Positions 44,150 through 52,806 of a stretch of 64,000 nucleotides of DNA are shown here, in pieces. The translations under genes were made by a program, and so were the position numbers. The notes beneath the pieces were generated by a model, which was not told where the DNA came from, made no database searches, and saw nothing but the letters and a program-made list of their open reading frames with translations. This DNA comes from Caballeronia peredens (lineage in GTDB: Bacteria; Pseudomonadota; Gammaproteobacteria; Burkholderiales; Burkholderiaceae): the NCBI GenBank assembly GCA_001544595.2, contig FCOH02000020.1:1-64000 (forward strand), in the 5' to 3' direction. Within the stretch, counting starts at the first letter, position 1, and every line of letters begins with the position of its first letter.

Positions 44150-46891
44150 ATGCGAATCAAGCGCGATTATCAATCCTGGGTGGCGAACGAAACACTCGAA
44201 GATTACGCGTTGCGTTACGCAGCAAGCTCCTATAGAAGATGGTCGCCATCCACGCTCGCCAATACCGCGCTCGGCGGCATCTCGTTTCTCGCGCTCGAAG
44301 CCATCGGCGCGAGCATCACGCTCAGTTTCGGCTTTCATAACGCGTTTCCCGCGATCCTCGTCGTGTGCGCGCTGATCTTTCTCGTGAGCGTGCCGATCGC
44401 GTATTACTCCAGCGAGGCCAACGTCGACATCGATCTGCTCACGCGCGGCGCGGGCTTCGGCTATGTCGGGTCCACGATCACGTCGCTGATCTATGCGTCG
44501 TTCACGTTCATCTTCTTCGCGCTCGAAGCCGCTATCCTCGCGCAGGCGCTCGAGCTCGCTGCGGGCATCAACATCGTGATCGGTTATCTGCTTTCTTCGC
44601 TGCTGATCATTCCGCTCGTGTTCTTCGGCGTCACGCTCATCAACCAGTTGCAGCGATGGACACAGCCGCTCTGGGCGATCCTGCTCGTCGCGCCGTTCGT
44701 GTTCATTCTTTGGCAGGACCCCGACGTGCTGCATCGCTGGGCTGCGTTTCCCGGTCTCGGCGCGACGGCCGAAGCGCGCGGCGGCCGCATCGACGTCCTG
44801 CTGTTCGGCGCGGCGGCGGGGGTGCTGTTTTCGCTGATGGGACAGATCGGCGAACAGGTCGACTATCTGCGCTTCCTGCCCGACAGGACCGCGCGCAATC
44901 GCGTCTCGTGGTGGAGCGCGATGCTGCTGGCCGGACCCGGATGGATCATCGTCGGCGGACTGAAACTGCTGGCCGGAAGCCTGCTCGCCGTGCTCGCGTT
45001 GCAGGACGGCGTGGCAGCCGTCGATGCCGTCGTGCCGGTGCATATGTACGTCACCGCGTATCGGCATGTGTTCGACAGTCCCGCGCTGGCGCTCGCGGTC
45101 GCCACGCTGTTCGTCGTGATCTCGCAGGTGAAGATCAACGTGACGAACGCGTATGCCGGTTCGCTCGCGTGGTCCAACGTGTTCGCGCGCCTCACGCACT
45201 ATCATCCGGGGCGCGTCGTGTGGCTCGTGTTCAACGTGATGATCGCGCTGCTGCTCACGTTGCTCGGCATCTTCAAGACGCTCGAAACCGTGTTGAGCGT
45301 GTACTCGAATCTCGTGATCGCATGGCTCGGCGCGCTGGTCGCGGACCTTGTCGTGCTCAAGCCGCTCGGTGTGAGCCCGCGCCGCATCGAGTTCAAGCGC
45401 GCGCATCTCTATCAGGTGAATCCGGTCGGCTGCGGCGCGATGCTGATCGCGTCCGTCGTGTCCACCTGCGCGTTCGCGGGTTTGTTCGGCGACTACGCGC
45501 GCGCCTATTCCGCGTTCATCGCGCTGTTTCTCGCGTTCGTCAGCGCGATCGCCATTGCATACGCCACAGGCGGCCGCTATTACATCGCGCGCGCCGACGA
45601 GCAGTATGCGGACATGCCGCGCACGCAACTCGTGCGCTGCTGCATCTGCGAGCGCGACTACGAAGCCGCCGACATGGCGTGGTGTCCGTTCAATCAAGGT
45701 TCGATCTGTTCGCTCTGTTGCGGGCTCGACAATCACTGTCGCGACCGCTGCAAGGCGCCAGCCGAATCCTTCGCGAGCGAGCTCGCCCATGCGCCCGGAC
45801 CCAGCACGCTCGCGCCGCATTTCGGCAGACGCATCGGGCGTTTCTTCGGGCTCTTCGTGATTGCATCGACGGCCACGGGCGCCGTGTTTCTGCTTTCCTG
45901 GCGTCTGATCGAAATCGCCGATGCAACCGCGCGCGGCCAGATCGCCGACGTCCTGCTGCACACCTATGCGGCCACGCTGCCGCTGCTTGCGTTCGGCGCG
46001 TGGTGGATCGTGCTGTCGCAGGAAAGCCGCGAGCTCGCGCAAGGCGATTTGCTGCAGTCGCTGCACAACCTCGAGACGACGCGCAAAGAACTCGTCGAAT
46101 CGGAGCGGATGGCGTCGCTGGGCGGACTCGTCGCCGGCGTTGCGCACGAGATCAACACGCCCGTCGGCATCGTGGTGAGTGCGGCTTCCTATCTGCGCGA
46201 CCGCACCGAACTCGTGAGCGACAGCCTGAAGCGTCAGGACCTGACCGAAGAAGCGCTCGGCAACTATCTGCGCGATGCCGGTCAGTCGACGCGCCTCATG
46301 CTCTCCAACGCCGATCGCGCCGCGCGGCTCGTGCAGAGCTTCAAGCAAGTCGCGGTCGATCAGGTCAGCGAGGCGCGGCGTCAGTTCGATCTTGGCGAAT
46401 ATATCCGCGAGACCGTGCTGAGCGTCGAGCCCCGCTTGCGCGGCACGCGCGTCTCGCTGCGCGTCGACTGTCCCGCCGGCATCCTGATGGACTCGTTTCC
46501 GGGCCCGCTCGCGCAGGTGCTGACCAATCTCATCCTCAATTCGCTCGTGCATGCGTTCGCGCCGGGCGAGGTCGGGCACATCGTGATTTCGGCGCGACGT
46601 TCGGGCGATGCGCACGTCGTGCTCGAACACGCCGACGACGGCAGCGGCATCCCCGACGAACTGCACGAACGCATCTTCGAGCCGTTCTTCACGACGCGCC
46701 GCGGCTCCGGCGGCAGCGGACTCGGTCTGCATCTCGCCTATGCGCTCGTCACGCGCGCGCTGGACGGCACGCTGTCGGTGCGCAACGGCGTGCCCGCGGG
46801 CACCGTGTTCGCGCTCACGCTGCCGCGCGTGGCGGGTGCGCAGGACGGCGCACTCCACGCCCTGCGGGGCATTCAGGGAGAAGAGCAATGA
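44150..46891 (+). CDS. Transporter-histidine kinase fusion (NCS1-type permease domain plus HisKA/HATPase)
   Basis: 913 residues from ATG 44150. Residues 1 to about 480 form 12 or so membrane helices like a purine/cytosine/allantoin permease (NCS1), with the segment DLLTRGAGFGYVGSTITSLI. A cysteine-rich patch at 497-535 (CCIC, then CSLCC and CRDRC) could bind zinc. Two more membrane helices follow. The kinase part has the H-box VAGVAHEINTPVG with His 666, N-box ILNSLVHAF, and G-boxes DDGSGIPDEL and GSGGSGLGLHL. It is probably a membrane sensor whose permease domain reads a nitrogen compound, by analogy with the SSS-fused kinase CbrA. Its stop overlaps the response regulator start. Confidence 0.9.
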   Translation: MRIKRDYQSWVANETLEDYALRYAASSYRRWSPSTLANTALGGISFLALEAIGASITLSFGFHNAFPAILVVCALIFLVSVPIAYYSSEANVDIDLLTRGAGFGYVGSTITSLIYASFTFIFFALEAAILAQALELAAGINIVIGYLLSSLLIIPLVFFGVTLINQLQRWTQPLWAILLVAPFVFILWQDPDVLHRWAAFPGLGATAEARGGRIDVLLFGAAAGVLFSLMGQIGEQVDYLRFLPDRTARNRVSWWSAMLLAGPGWIIVGGLKLLAGSLLAVLALQDGVAAVDAVVPVHMYVTAYRHVFDSPALALAVATLFVVISQVKINVTNAYAGSLAWSNVFARLTHYHPGRVVWLVFNVMIALLLTLLGIFKTLETVLSVYSNLVIAWLGALVADLVVLKPLGVSPRRIEFKRAHLYQVNPVGCGAMLIASVVSTCAFAGLFGDYARAYSAFIALFLAFVSAIAIAYATGGRYYIARADEQYADMPRTQLVRCCICERDYEAADMAWCPFNQGSICSLCCGLDNHCRDRCKAPAESFASELAHAPGPSTLAPHFGRRIGRFFGLFVIASTATGAVFLLSWRLIEIADATARGQIADVLLHTYAATLPLLAFGAWWIVLSQESRELAQGDLLQSLHNLETTRKELVESERMASLGGLVAGVAHEINTPVGIVVSAASYLRDRTELVSDSLKRQDLTEEALGNYLRDAGQSTRLMLSNADRAARLVQSFKQVAVDQVSEARRQFDLGEYIRETVLSVEPRLRGTRVSLRVDCPAGILMDSFPGPLAQVLTNLILNSLVHAFAPGEVGHIVISARRSGDAHVVLEHADDGSGIPDELHERIFEPFFTTRRGSGGSGLGLHLAYALVTRALDGTLSVRNGVPAGTVFALTLPRVAGAQDGALHALRGIQGEEQ

Positions 46892-48168
46892 CGGCTCCCT
46901 CATGGCTGCGCAGCCAGCCGACTTCCGCCGATGCAGCGCGCACGCTCACCGGTCCGCCGCTGCCGCCGTGGCATGTGCTGCTCGTCGACGATGCGCCCGA
47001 GATCCACGAAGTGACGCGCCTCGTGCTCGCCGATGCCGCGTTCTCCGGCAGGCCCATCGAGTTGACGAGCGCGCTCTCCGCGGCGGAGGCGCGCGCTTAT
47101 CTCGCGGCGCATCCGGGCACCGCGCTGATCCTGCTCGATGTCGTCATGGAAGAGGACGATGCCGGTCTCGAACTCGTGCGCCATATCCGCGAGCAACTCG
47201 ACGATCACGACGTGCAGATCATCCTGCGCACGGGTCAGCCCGGCATGGCGCCCGAGCGCGACGTCATCACGCGCTACGAGATCAACGGCTACTTCCTGAA
47301 GACGGAGCTGACCGCGCAGAAGCTCACGTCGATCGTGGTGACGGGCTTGCGCACGTACGAGACCATTCAGGCGTTGCGCTGCGCGCAGACGCTCGCGAGC
47401 GCGCCGGCCGTCAACGGCACGCATGCCGTGATCGACCGCGAACGCGAGCAGGCCGTCCGCGCGGACCTCGAAGCCGCCGTTCGCGCGGACGCGATGGTGC
47501 TTCACGCGTTGCCGCAGATCGATCTGGCATCGAATGCGCTCAGGAGCCTCGAACTGCAGCCCGCCTGGCCGGCGCGCGAGGGCGTGCTGCATCCTGCGCA
47601 GATCGTCGCGATCACGGACGATGCCGACGTGCTGCTCGCGCTCGACCGGATGACTCTACGCCGCGCCTGTGCGCTCGCAATCGAACACGGCAAGAGCGGC
47701 GACGAGCCCGCGCCACGCGTTTCGTTGCCGCTGTTGTCGAGACGTCTGAGCGACGAGCAACTGGTCGCGCTGGTGAAGGACGCGCTCGCCGAAGCACGTC
47801 TTTCCGGTGATGCGCTCGATCTGCAATTCAACGCCGCGCTGCTCGCGGAGCGCAGGCTCGCCGCGCACGCGCTGCAGGCGCTGGGTGTGTCGATCACGCT
47901 GATCGATTTCGGTCTGGAGCGTATCTCGCTGCTCGATCTCGAGGCGCTGCGGCCCGACAGGATACGGATTCATGCGAACTTCGTCCGGGACGTCGCGCGT
48001 CAGAACGAACGCGCGGTCGTCGCGCGGGCCATCGTAGCGCTGGCGCATACGCTCGGCGTGAGCGCGATCGCCGATGGCGTGTCGAACAGCGAAGATCTGC
48101 AGTTCTTCCGATGGGAAGGCTGCGATCTCGGTCAGGGCGATGCGCTCGCGGTCGCGCGGCGCGTGTAA
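46888..48168 (+). CDS. Response regulator with degenerate EAL domain
   Basis: 426 residues from ATG 46888, overlapping the kinase stop by 4 bases. The receiver is at about residues 24-150 (VLLVDDAPEIHE, phospho-acceptor Asp in LILLDVVMEEDD, Lys in GYFLKTEL). Residues 190-426 resemble an EAL phosphodiesterase, but EAL is replaced (RSLELQPAW), the DDFG motif is IDFGLE, KID is RIH and EGVE is DGVS. The metal and catalytic acids are thus missing, so it probably does not cut c-di-GMP and may act by binding. No DNA-binding domain is seen. Confidence 0.85.
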   Translation: MTAPSWLRSQPTSADAARTLTGPPLPPWHVLLVDDAPEIHEVTRLVLADAAFSGRPIELTSALSAAEARAYLAAHPGTALILLDVVMEEDDAGLELVRHIREQLDDHDVQIILRTGQPGMAPERDVITRYEINGYFLKTELTAQKLTSIVVTGLRTYETIQALRCAQTLASAPAVNGTHAVIDREREQAVRADLEAAVRADAMVLHALPQIDLASNALRSLELQPAWPAREGVLHPAQIVAITDDADVLLALDRMTLRRACALAIEHGKSGDEPAPRVSLPLLSRRLSDEQLVALVKDALAEARLSGDALDLQFNAALLAERRLAAHALQALGVSITLIDFGLERISLLDLEALRPDRIRIHANFVRDVARQNERAVVARAIVALAHTLGVSAIADGVSNSEDLQFFRWEGCDLGQGDALAVARRV

Positions 48169-48195
48169 AAAAAGCCGCTCCCGAGGGAGCGGCTT
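48167..48195 (-). terminator. Intrinsic terminator of ilvD
   Basis: GCCGCTCC/GGAGCGGC forms an 8-base GC stem with a CGAG loop (48174-48193), and on the minus strand it is followed by seven U (48167-48173). It lies 45 bases past the ilvD stop. The same hairpin may also end the response regulator transcript from the other side, though without a U-run. Confidence 0.85.
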
Positions 48196-48239
48196 CGCAT
48201 TGAACCACGCATGGAAACGCGCTCAAGGCGCGTCACGCA

Positions 48240-50099
48240 TCAGTCATCCAGCAACGACAAATCACGCACCGCGCCCTTGTCCGCCGACATCACGAGCTTC
48301 GCGTAAGCCTTCAGCGCCGCCGACACCTTGCGCGGACGCGGCTTTGCCGGCTTCCAGCCCTTCGCGTTCTGCTCTTCGCGGCGCTGCGCCAGTTCCTCGT
48401 CGCTCAGCAGGACGTCGATCGTGCGATTCGGGATGTCGATGCGGATCCTGTCGCCATCGCGCACGAGGCCGATCGCGCCGCCCGCCGCCGCTTCCGGCGA
48501 ACAGTGACCGATCGACAGACCCGACGTGCCGCCCGAGAAGCGGCCATCGGTGAGCAGCGCGCACGCCTTGCCGAGTCCCTTCGACTTGATATAGCTCGTC
48601 GGATAAAGCATTTCCTGCATGCCCGGGCCGCCCTTCGGACCTTCGTAGCGCACGATCACGACGTCGCCCGCCTTGACCTTGCCCGCGAGAATGTTTTCGA
48701 CGGCTTCATCCTGCGACTCGGTGACATGCGCCGAGCCTTCGAACACGAGAATGCTCTCGTCGACGCCCGCCGTCTTCACGACACAGCCGTCGCGCGCGAT
48801 GTTGCCCTTCAGCACCGCGAGGCCGCCTTCCTTCGAGAACGCGTGTTCATACGAACGGATGCAGCCCTCGGCGCGATCGGTATCGAGGCTCGGCCAGCGC
48901 GTGTTCTGGCTGAATGCCGTCTGCGTCGGGATCCCGGCGGGGCCCGCCATGTAGAAGGTCCGCACGGCAGGATCGTCGGTGCGCACGACGTCCCACTGAT
49001 CGAGCGCGTCCTTGAGCGTCGGCGTGTGCACCGTCGGCACGTCGGTGTGCAGCTTGCCGGCGCGATCCAGTTCGCCCAGGATCGCCATGATGCCGCCCGC
49101 GCGATGCACATCCTCGATGTGGTACTTGTTCGTGTTCGGCGCGACCTTGCACAGTTGCGGGACCGTGCGCGACAGGCGGTCGATGTCGTCCATCGTGAAG
49201 TCGATGCCCGCTTCCTGTGCGATCGCCAGCAAATGCAGGATGGTGTTGGTCGAGCCGCCCATCGCGATATCGAGCGTCATCGCGTTTTCGAAGGCCTTGA
49301 AGCCCACCGCGCGCGGCAGCACGCGCGTGTCTTCCTGCTCGTAATAGCGGCGCGCCAGCTCGACGATGCCGCGCCCCGCGCGCCTGAAGAGCTGCTCGCG
49401 GTCCGCGTGCGTCGCGACCACCGTGCCGTTGCCGGGCAGCGAAAGGCCGAGCGCTTCGGTCAGACAGTTCATCGAGTTGGCCGTGAACATGCCCGAGCAC
49501 GAGCCGCACGTCGGGCACGCGGAACGCTCGACTTCGGCCACTTCGGCGTCGCTGTATTTTTCGTCGGCGGCGATCACCATGGCGTCGACCAGATCCAGCT
49601 TCTTGAACTCCATCGCCTTGGTGACGGGATTCGCGAGACGCGTCTTGCCCGCTTCCATCGGGCCGCCGGAGACGAAGATCACCGGAATGTCGAGACGCAT
49701 CGCCGCCATCAGCATGCCGGGCGTGATCTTGTCGCAGTTGGAGATGCATACCATGGCGTCGGCGCAATGCGCGTTGACCATGTACTCGACCGAATCCGCG
49801 ATGATGTCGCGGCTCGGCAGCGAATACAGCATGCCGTCATGCCCCATCGCGATGCCGTCATCGACCGCGATGGTGTTGAATTCCTTGGCCACGCCGCCCG
49901 CGGCTTCGATCTCGCGCGCGACGAGCTGGCCGAGATCCTTCAGGTGCACGTGACCCGGCACGAACTGGGTGAACGAGTTGACCACCGCGATGATCGGCTT
50001 CGAGAAATCTTCGTCTTTCATGCCGGTGGCGCGCCAGAGGGAGCGCGCCCCCGCCATGTTGCGGCCGGCGGTGGAAGTTTTGGAACGGTATGTGGGCAT
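48240..50099 (-). CDS. ilvD: Dihydroxy-acid dehydratase
   Basis: 619 residues from ATG 50099 (MPTYRSKTSTAGRNMAGARS), matching the family length. The iron-sulfur ligands are in CISNCDKITPGMLMA and CPTCGSCSGMFTANSMNCL, and the C-terminal segment has GRFSGGTSGLSIGHCSPEAA. It dehydrates 2,3-dihydroxy-isovalerate and -methylvalerate in valine, leucine and isoleucine synthesis. The gene stands alone, with a strong terminator after it. Confidence 0.97.
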   Translation of the reverse strand: MPTYRSKTSTAGRNMAGARSLWRATGMKDEDFSKPIIAVVNSFTQFVPGHVHLKDLGQLVAREIEAAGGVAKEFNTIAVDDGIAMGHDGMLYSLPSRDIIADSVEYMVNAHCADAMVCISNCDKITPGMLMAAMRLDIPVIFVSGGPMEAGKTRLANPVTKAMEFKKLDLVDAMVIAADEKYSDAEVAEVERSACPTCGSCSGMFTANSMNCLTEALGLSLPGNGTVVATHADREQLFRRAGRGIVELARRYYEQEDTRVLPRAVGFKAFENAMTLDIAMGGSTNTILHLLAIAQEAGIDFTMDDIDRLSRTVPQLCKVAPNTNKYHIEDVHRAGGIMAILGELDRAGKLHTDVPTVHTPTLKDALDQWDVVRTDDPAVRTFYMAGPAGIPTQTAFSQNTRWPSLDTDRAEGCIRSYEHAFSKEGGLAVLKGNIARDGCVVKTAGVDESILVFEGSAHVTESQDEAVENILAGKVKAGDVVIVRYEGPKGGPGMQEMLYPTSYIKSKGLGKACALLTDGRFSGGTSGLSIGHCSPEAAAGGAIGLVRDGDRIRIDIPNRTIDVLLSDEELAQRREEQNAKGWKPAKPRPRKVSAALKAYAKLVMSADKGAVRDLSLLDD

Positions 50100-50289
50100 C
50101 GTGGATTGCTCTGGAAATATCGCGGAAGAGAAGCGGGCCACGAGGATAAAGGCCCTTTCACGCCCGTGCGGACAACCTCTTGAGCTGCGCCCGGGCAAAA
50201 CCGCGATTATCCCACAGCGCCTGCCCACGGGCTTTGCGGCCCGAAGAGGCGCTTTATTCCACGATTTCCGCCGCGCTTCACGTCGACGG

Positions 50290-51144
50290 CTAGCCGACGC
50301 CCCGTGCGCGGAATTCGACCGGAAGCGCACGCTTGTGCCGCGTCGCCGTGTGGAAGCGGTGAATCGTCGCGCGCACTTTTTCGCTCACGTCCCGGCCTTC
50401 GAGAAAGTCGTCGATGTCGTCGTAGGAAATGCCGTAGCTGTCCTCGTCGGGGCGTTGCGGCGTGAGCGTTTCGAGGTCCGCCGTCGGAACCTTCATGACG
50501 AGGCTCTCCGGCGCGCCCATCGAGCGGGCCAAGGCGCGCACGCGGCGTTTCGTGAGTCCGGACAAGGGCAGGATGTCCGCGCCGCCGTCGCCGTACTTCG
50601 TGAAGAATCCCATCAGCGATTCGGCAGCGTGATCGGTGCCGATGACCACGCCCGCGCGCGCGCCCGCGATCGCATATTGCGCGATCATCCGTTCGCGCGC
50701 CTTGATGTTGCCGAGCACGAAATCTTTCTGCGATTCGTCGGTGTAATGCGCGCCGGCCTGCTCGAGCGCCGCGAGCATGGCGTCGGATGCGCCCGCGATG
50801 TTCACGTCCAGTCTCTCGTCCGGACGCACGAAGTCGAGCGCGCGTTGCGCGTCGTGTTCGTCGCGCTGAATTCCGTAGGGCAATCTGAGCGCGACGAAAC
50901 GCGCTTCGTAGCCGCGCGCACGAAGACGCTCGACGCTCAGTTGCGCGAGCCGCCCCGCCGTCGACGAATCGACGCCGCCGCTGATGCCCAGCACGTAAGT
51001 CCGCAGTCCCTGCGATTCGAGATAGGCGCTCAGAAATTCGATGCGCTGCTCGCGCTCGGCGTCGACGTCGAAAGTCTGCGCGACGCCGAGTGCACGAATG
51101 ACTTGCGCCTGCCACGCGTCCCATGCAATGTTGTCATCGGCCAT
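50290..51144 (-). CDS. nadE: Ammonia-dependent NAD+ synthetase
   Basis: 284 residues from ATG 51144, with GGAG 6 bases upstream. The PP-loop is LGISGGVDSSTAGRLAQ, then VIGTDHAAESLMGFFTKYGDGGADILPLSGLTKRRVR, both typical of bacterial NadE. There is no N-terminal glutaminase domain, so free ammonia is used. It makes NAD+ from nicotinate adenine dinucleotide in the cytosol. The 190 bases between it and ilvD hold no gene I can support. Confidence 0.95.
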   Translation of the reverse strand: MADDNIAWDAWQAQVIRALGVAQTFDVDAEREQRIEFLSAYLESQGLRTYVLGISGGVDSSTAGRLAQLSVERLRARGYEARFVALRLPYGIQRDEHDAQRALDFVRPDERLDVNIAGASDAMLAALEQAGAHYTDESQKDFVLGNIKARERMIAQYAIAGARAGVVIGTDHAAESLMGFFTKYGDGGADILPLSGLTKRRVRALARSMGAPESLVMKVPTADLETLTPQRPDEDSYGISYDDIDDFLEGRDVSEKVRATIHRFHTATRHKRALPVEFRARGVG

Positions 51145-51229
51145 TGTTTCTCCGTGAACGTGTACGGCCGGCGAAGCGTCGCCGGCACGGTGATTGCGTC
51201 TGCAGAGGCCTAACCAACAGGAGCCGATT

Positions 51230-51643
51230 ATGGGCATCTTTTCATCGATAGTGAGCAAGATTTTCGGGCATCACGACAGCGCGGCAGCGGGAAGCGCGGG
51301 CGCGAGTCAGCCCGCGGCAGACGCTCCCGCAGCGGCGCCAGCCTCGGCGCCGGCATCCGCGCCCGCCGCGCCGGCAGCGCCGGCAGCGCCGGTGGATGTC
51401 GAAGCCGTGCTGACGCAAATGCAGGCGAGTCACGGCGAGCAGCTCAACTGGCGTACGTCCATCGTCGATCTGATGAAACTGCTGGGCCTCGACAGCAGCC
51501 TGTCCGCGCGCAAGGAACTGGCGTCGGAACTGCACTACAGCGGCAACACGGAAGACTCCGCCGCGATGAACATCTGGCTGCACAAGCAGGTCATGCAAAA
51601 GCTCGCGGAAAACGGCGGCAAGGTGCCGGACGATCTGAAGTAA
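51230..51643 (+). CDS. DUF3597 domain protein
   Basis: 137 residues from ATG 51230 with CAGGAG upstream. Short N-terminus MGIFSSIVSKIFGHH, then a 40-residue stretch of Ala, Pro and Ser repeats (residues 22-60), then the DUF3597 domain (VDVEAVLTQMQASHGEQL, WRTSIVDLMKLLGLDSSL, ARKELASELHYSGN). The domain is common in proteobacteria and has no known function. It may be linked to LysM-type or stress functions elsewhere, which is not visible here. Confidence 0.88.
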   Translation: MGIFSSIVSKIFGHHDSAAAGSAGASQPAADAPAAAPASAPASAPAAPAAPAAPVDVEAVLTQMQASHGEQLNWRTSIVDLMKLLGLDSSLSARKELASELHYSGNTEDSAAMNIWLHKQVMQKLAENGGKVPDDLK

Positions 51644-51654
51644 GCACGACACGC

Positions 51655-51700
51655 GAAGCCGGGGCATCGCGCGACCGGGCGTCGGCTTCATTGTTCTTTT
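51655..51700 (+). terminator. Weak terminator-like hairpin after the DUF3597 gene
   Basis: GAAGCCG (51655-51661) pairs with CGGCTTC (51683-51689) across a 21-base loop and is followed by ATTGTTCTTTT. The long loop makes it a weak candidate; it lies 12 bases past the stop codon. Confidence 0.35.
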
Positions 51701-51789
51701 CGCAAAACAGGCTGTGCGGATCGCGCCGGCTTGTTACGACTACGGCAATTCGCGAACATGCCCGAGTCGATTGCGAAGGAGTGAATGCG

Positions 51790-52548
51790 ATGCAGGCGAA
51801 AGTGGCGCTGGTCACGGGCGGCAGCCGTGGAATCGGGCGAGAGATAGCGCTGTCTCTCGCCGGCAAGGGGATCGACGTCATCCTGACGTATCAGAACCGT
51901 GCGGACGACGCGAACCGGGTCGTCGCCGACATCGAGCGCCATGGCCGCAAGGCGACGGCCCTGCAACTGGATCTGTCCGGAAGCGCGTCGCTCGATCCGT
52001 TCATGGCGCGGTTGAAAGCCGTGCTGCGCGAACGCTGGCATACCGGCGCCATCGACTTTCTGGTGAATAACGCGGGCATGGGCGCCGCAGTGCCGATCGC
52101 GGAGATTACGGAAGAGATCTTCGACGCCTTCATGAATGTTCACTTCAAAGGCGTGGTGTTTCTGACCCAGAAGTGTCTCGGCATGATGAACGACGACGGC
52201 GGCGTCATCTTCATCACGGCCGCCGCGACGCGCTTTGTCGTGCCGTCCTATGCGACTTACGCGGCCTGCAAGTCCGCCGTCGAGACGTTCTCACGCTATG
52301 TGGCCCGGGAATACGGCACACGCGGAATCCGGGCGAACGTCGTGGCGCCGGGCGGAATCGAAACCGATTTCGCGGGCGCCATCATCAGAAATACGCCTGA
52401 ACTGCAGGCCTGGGTCAAGGCGCAGACCGCGCTGGGACGCGTCGGTCAGGTCGATGACATCGGCGGCGTGGTCGCCTTTCTGTGCACGAACGACGCGAAA
52501 TGGATCAACGGCCAGCGGATCGAGGTGACGGGCGGGATTCATCTTTGA
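51790..52548 (+). CDS. Short-chain dehydrogenase/reductase (FabG-like)
   Basis: 252 residues from ATG 51790, with AAGGAG 7 bases before it; the frame is open further upstream but has no better start. The NAD(P) motif is VTGGSRGIGRE, NNAGMG follows, and the active-site YxxxK is YAACK. Where most members have the catalytic Ser 13 residues before the Tyr, this one appears to have Ala with Thr next to it (FITAAATRF), so activity may differ. Substrate unknown. It is the last gene before the island. Confidence 0.88.
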   Translation: MQAKVALVTGGSRGIGREIALSLAGKGIDVILTYQNRADDANRVVADIERHGRKATALQLDLSGSASLDPFMARLKAVLRERWHTGAIDFLVNNAGMGAAVPIAEITEEIFDAFMNVHFKGVVFLTQKCLGMMNDDGGVIFITAAATRFVVPSYATYAACKSAVETFSRYVAREYGTRGIRANVVAPGGIETDFAGAIIRNTPELQAWVKAQTALGRVGQVDDIGGVVAFLCTNDAKWINGQRIEVTGGIHL

Positions 52549-52572
52549 GGCTGGGTGGAGAGTAGCGCGACC

Positions 52573-52613
52573 GGCGGAAGACAGCCGGAGTCGAACCGGC
52601 CGAGTGTGTCTGA
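52573..52613. repeat. Remnant of tRNA-Sec 3' end (att-like copy A)
   Basis: Starting GGCGGAAG, this stretch matches the 3' end of selC (from 57597) over about 40 bases with a few mismatches and a 2-base gap. It keeps the T-arm segment CCGGAGTCGAACCG but lacks the acceptor 5' half, so it is no tRNA gene. It lies 24 bases past the SDR stop and marks the left end of the island. It is more diverged than copy B, so it may be the oldest scar. Confidence 0.7.
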
Positions 52614-52806
52614 TATTTCCTGCGGCCGAGTCGCCTGAAGATCGGCGCGACATGTTCCTGGCACGACAAGCCGTGAAACCGTACCGGGTTGCAATGAGTA
52701 GCGTTGCATTGACTCGGCGCTGCCGAGGTGGCCGATTGCGCCCTCCGCGTGGTTGGGTCGACTATTCCCTCTGTTACGATCACGGCTGATTTTCGGAGCC
52801 GAGAAG

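Noticed and set aside
43976..46903. Open minus-strand frame of 975 codons
   Set aside because: It is opposite the transporter-kinase gene, has an Arg/Asp/His-rich composition and no domain.
51300..51400. Short tandem repeat, possible CRISPR-like or VNTR array
   Set aside because: It is an Ala/Pro-rich coding stretch in the DUF3597 gene; no direct repeat with spacers.
52573..52613. Possible second tRNA gene
   Set aside because: Only the T-arm and 3' acceptor part are present; no anticodon arm or 5' acceptor half.
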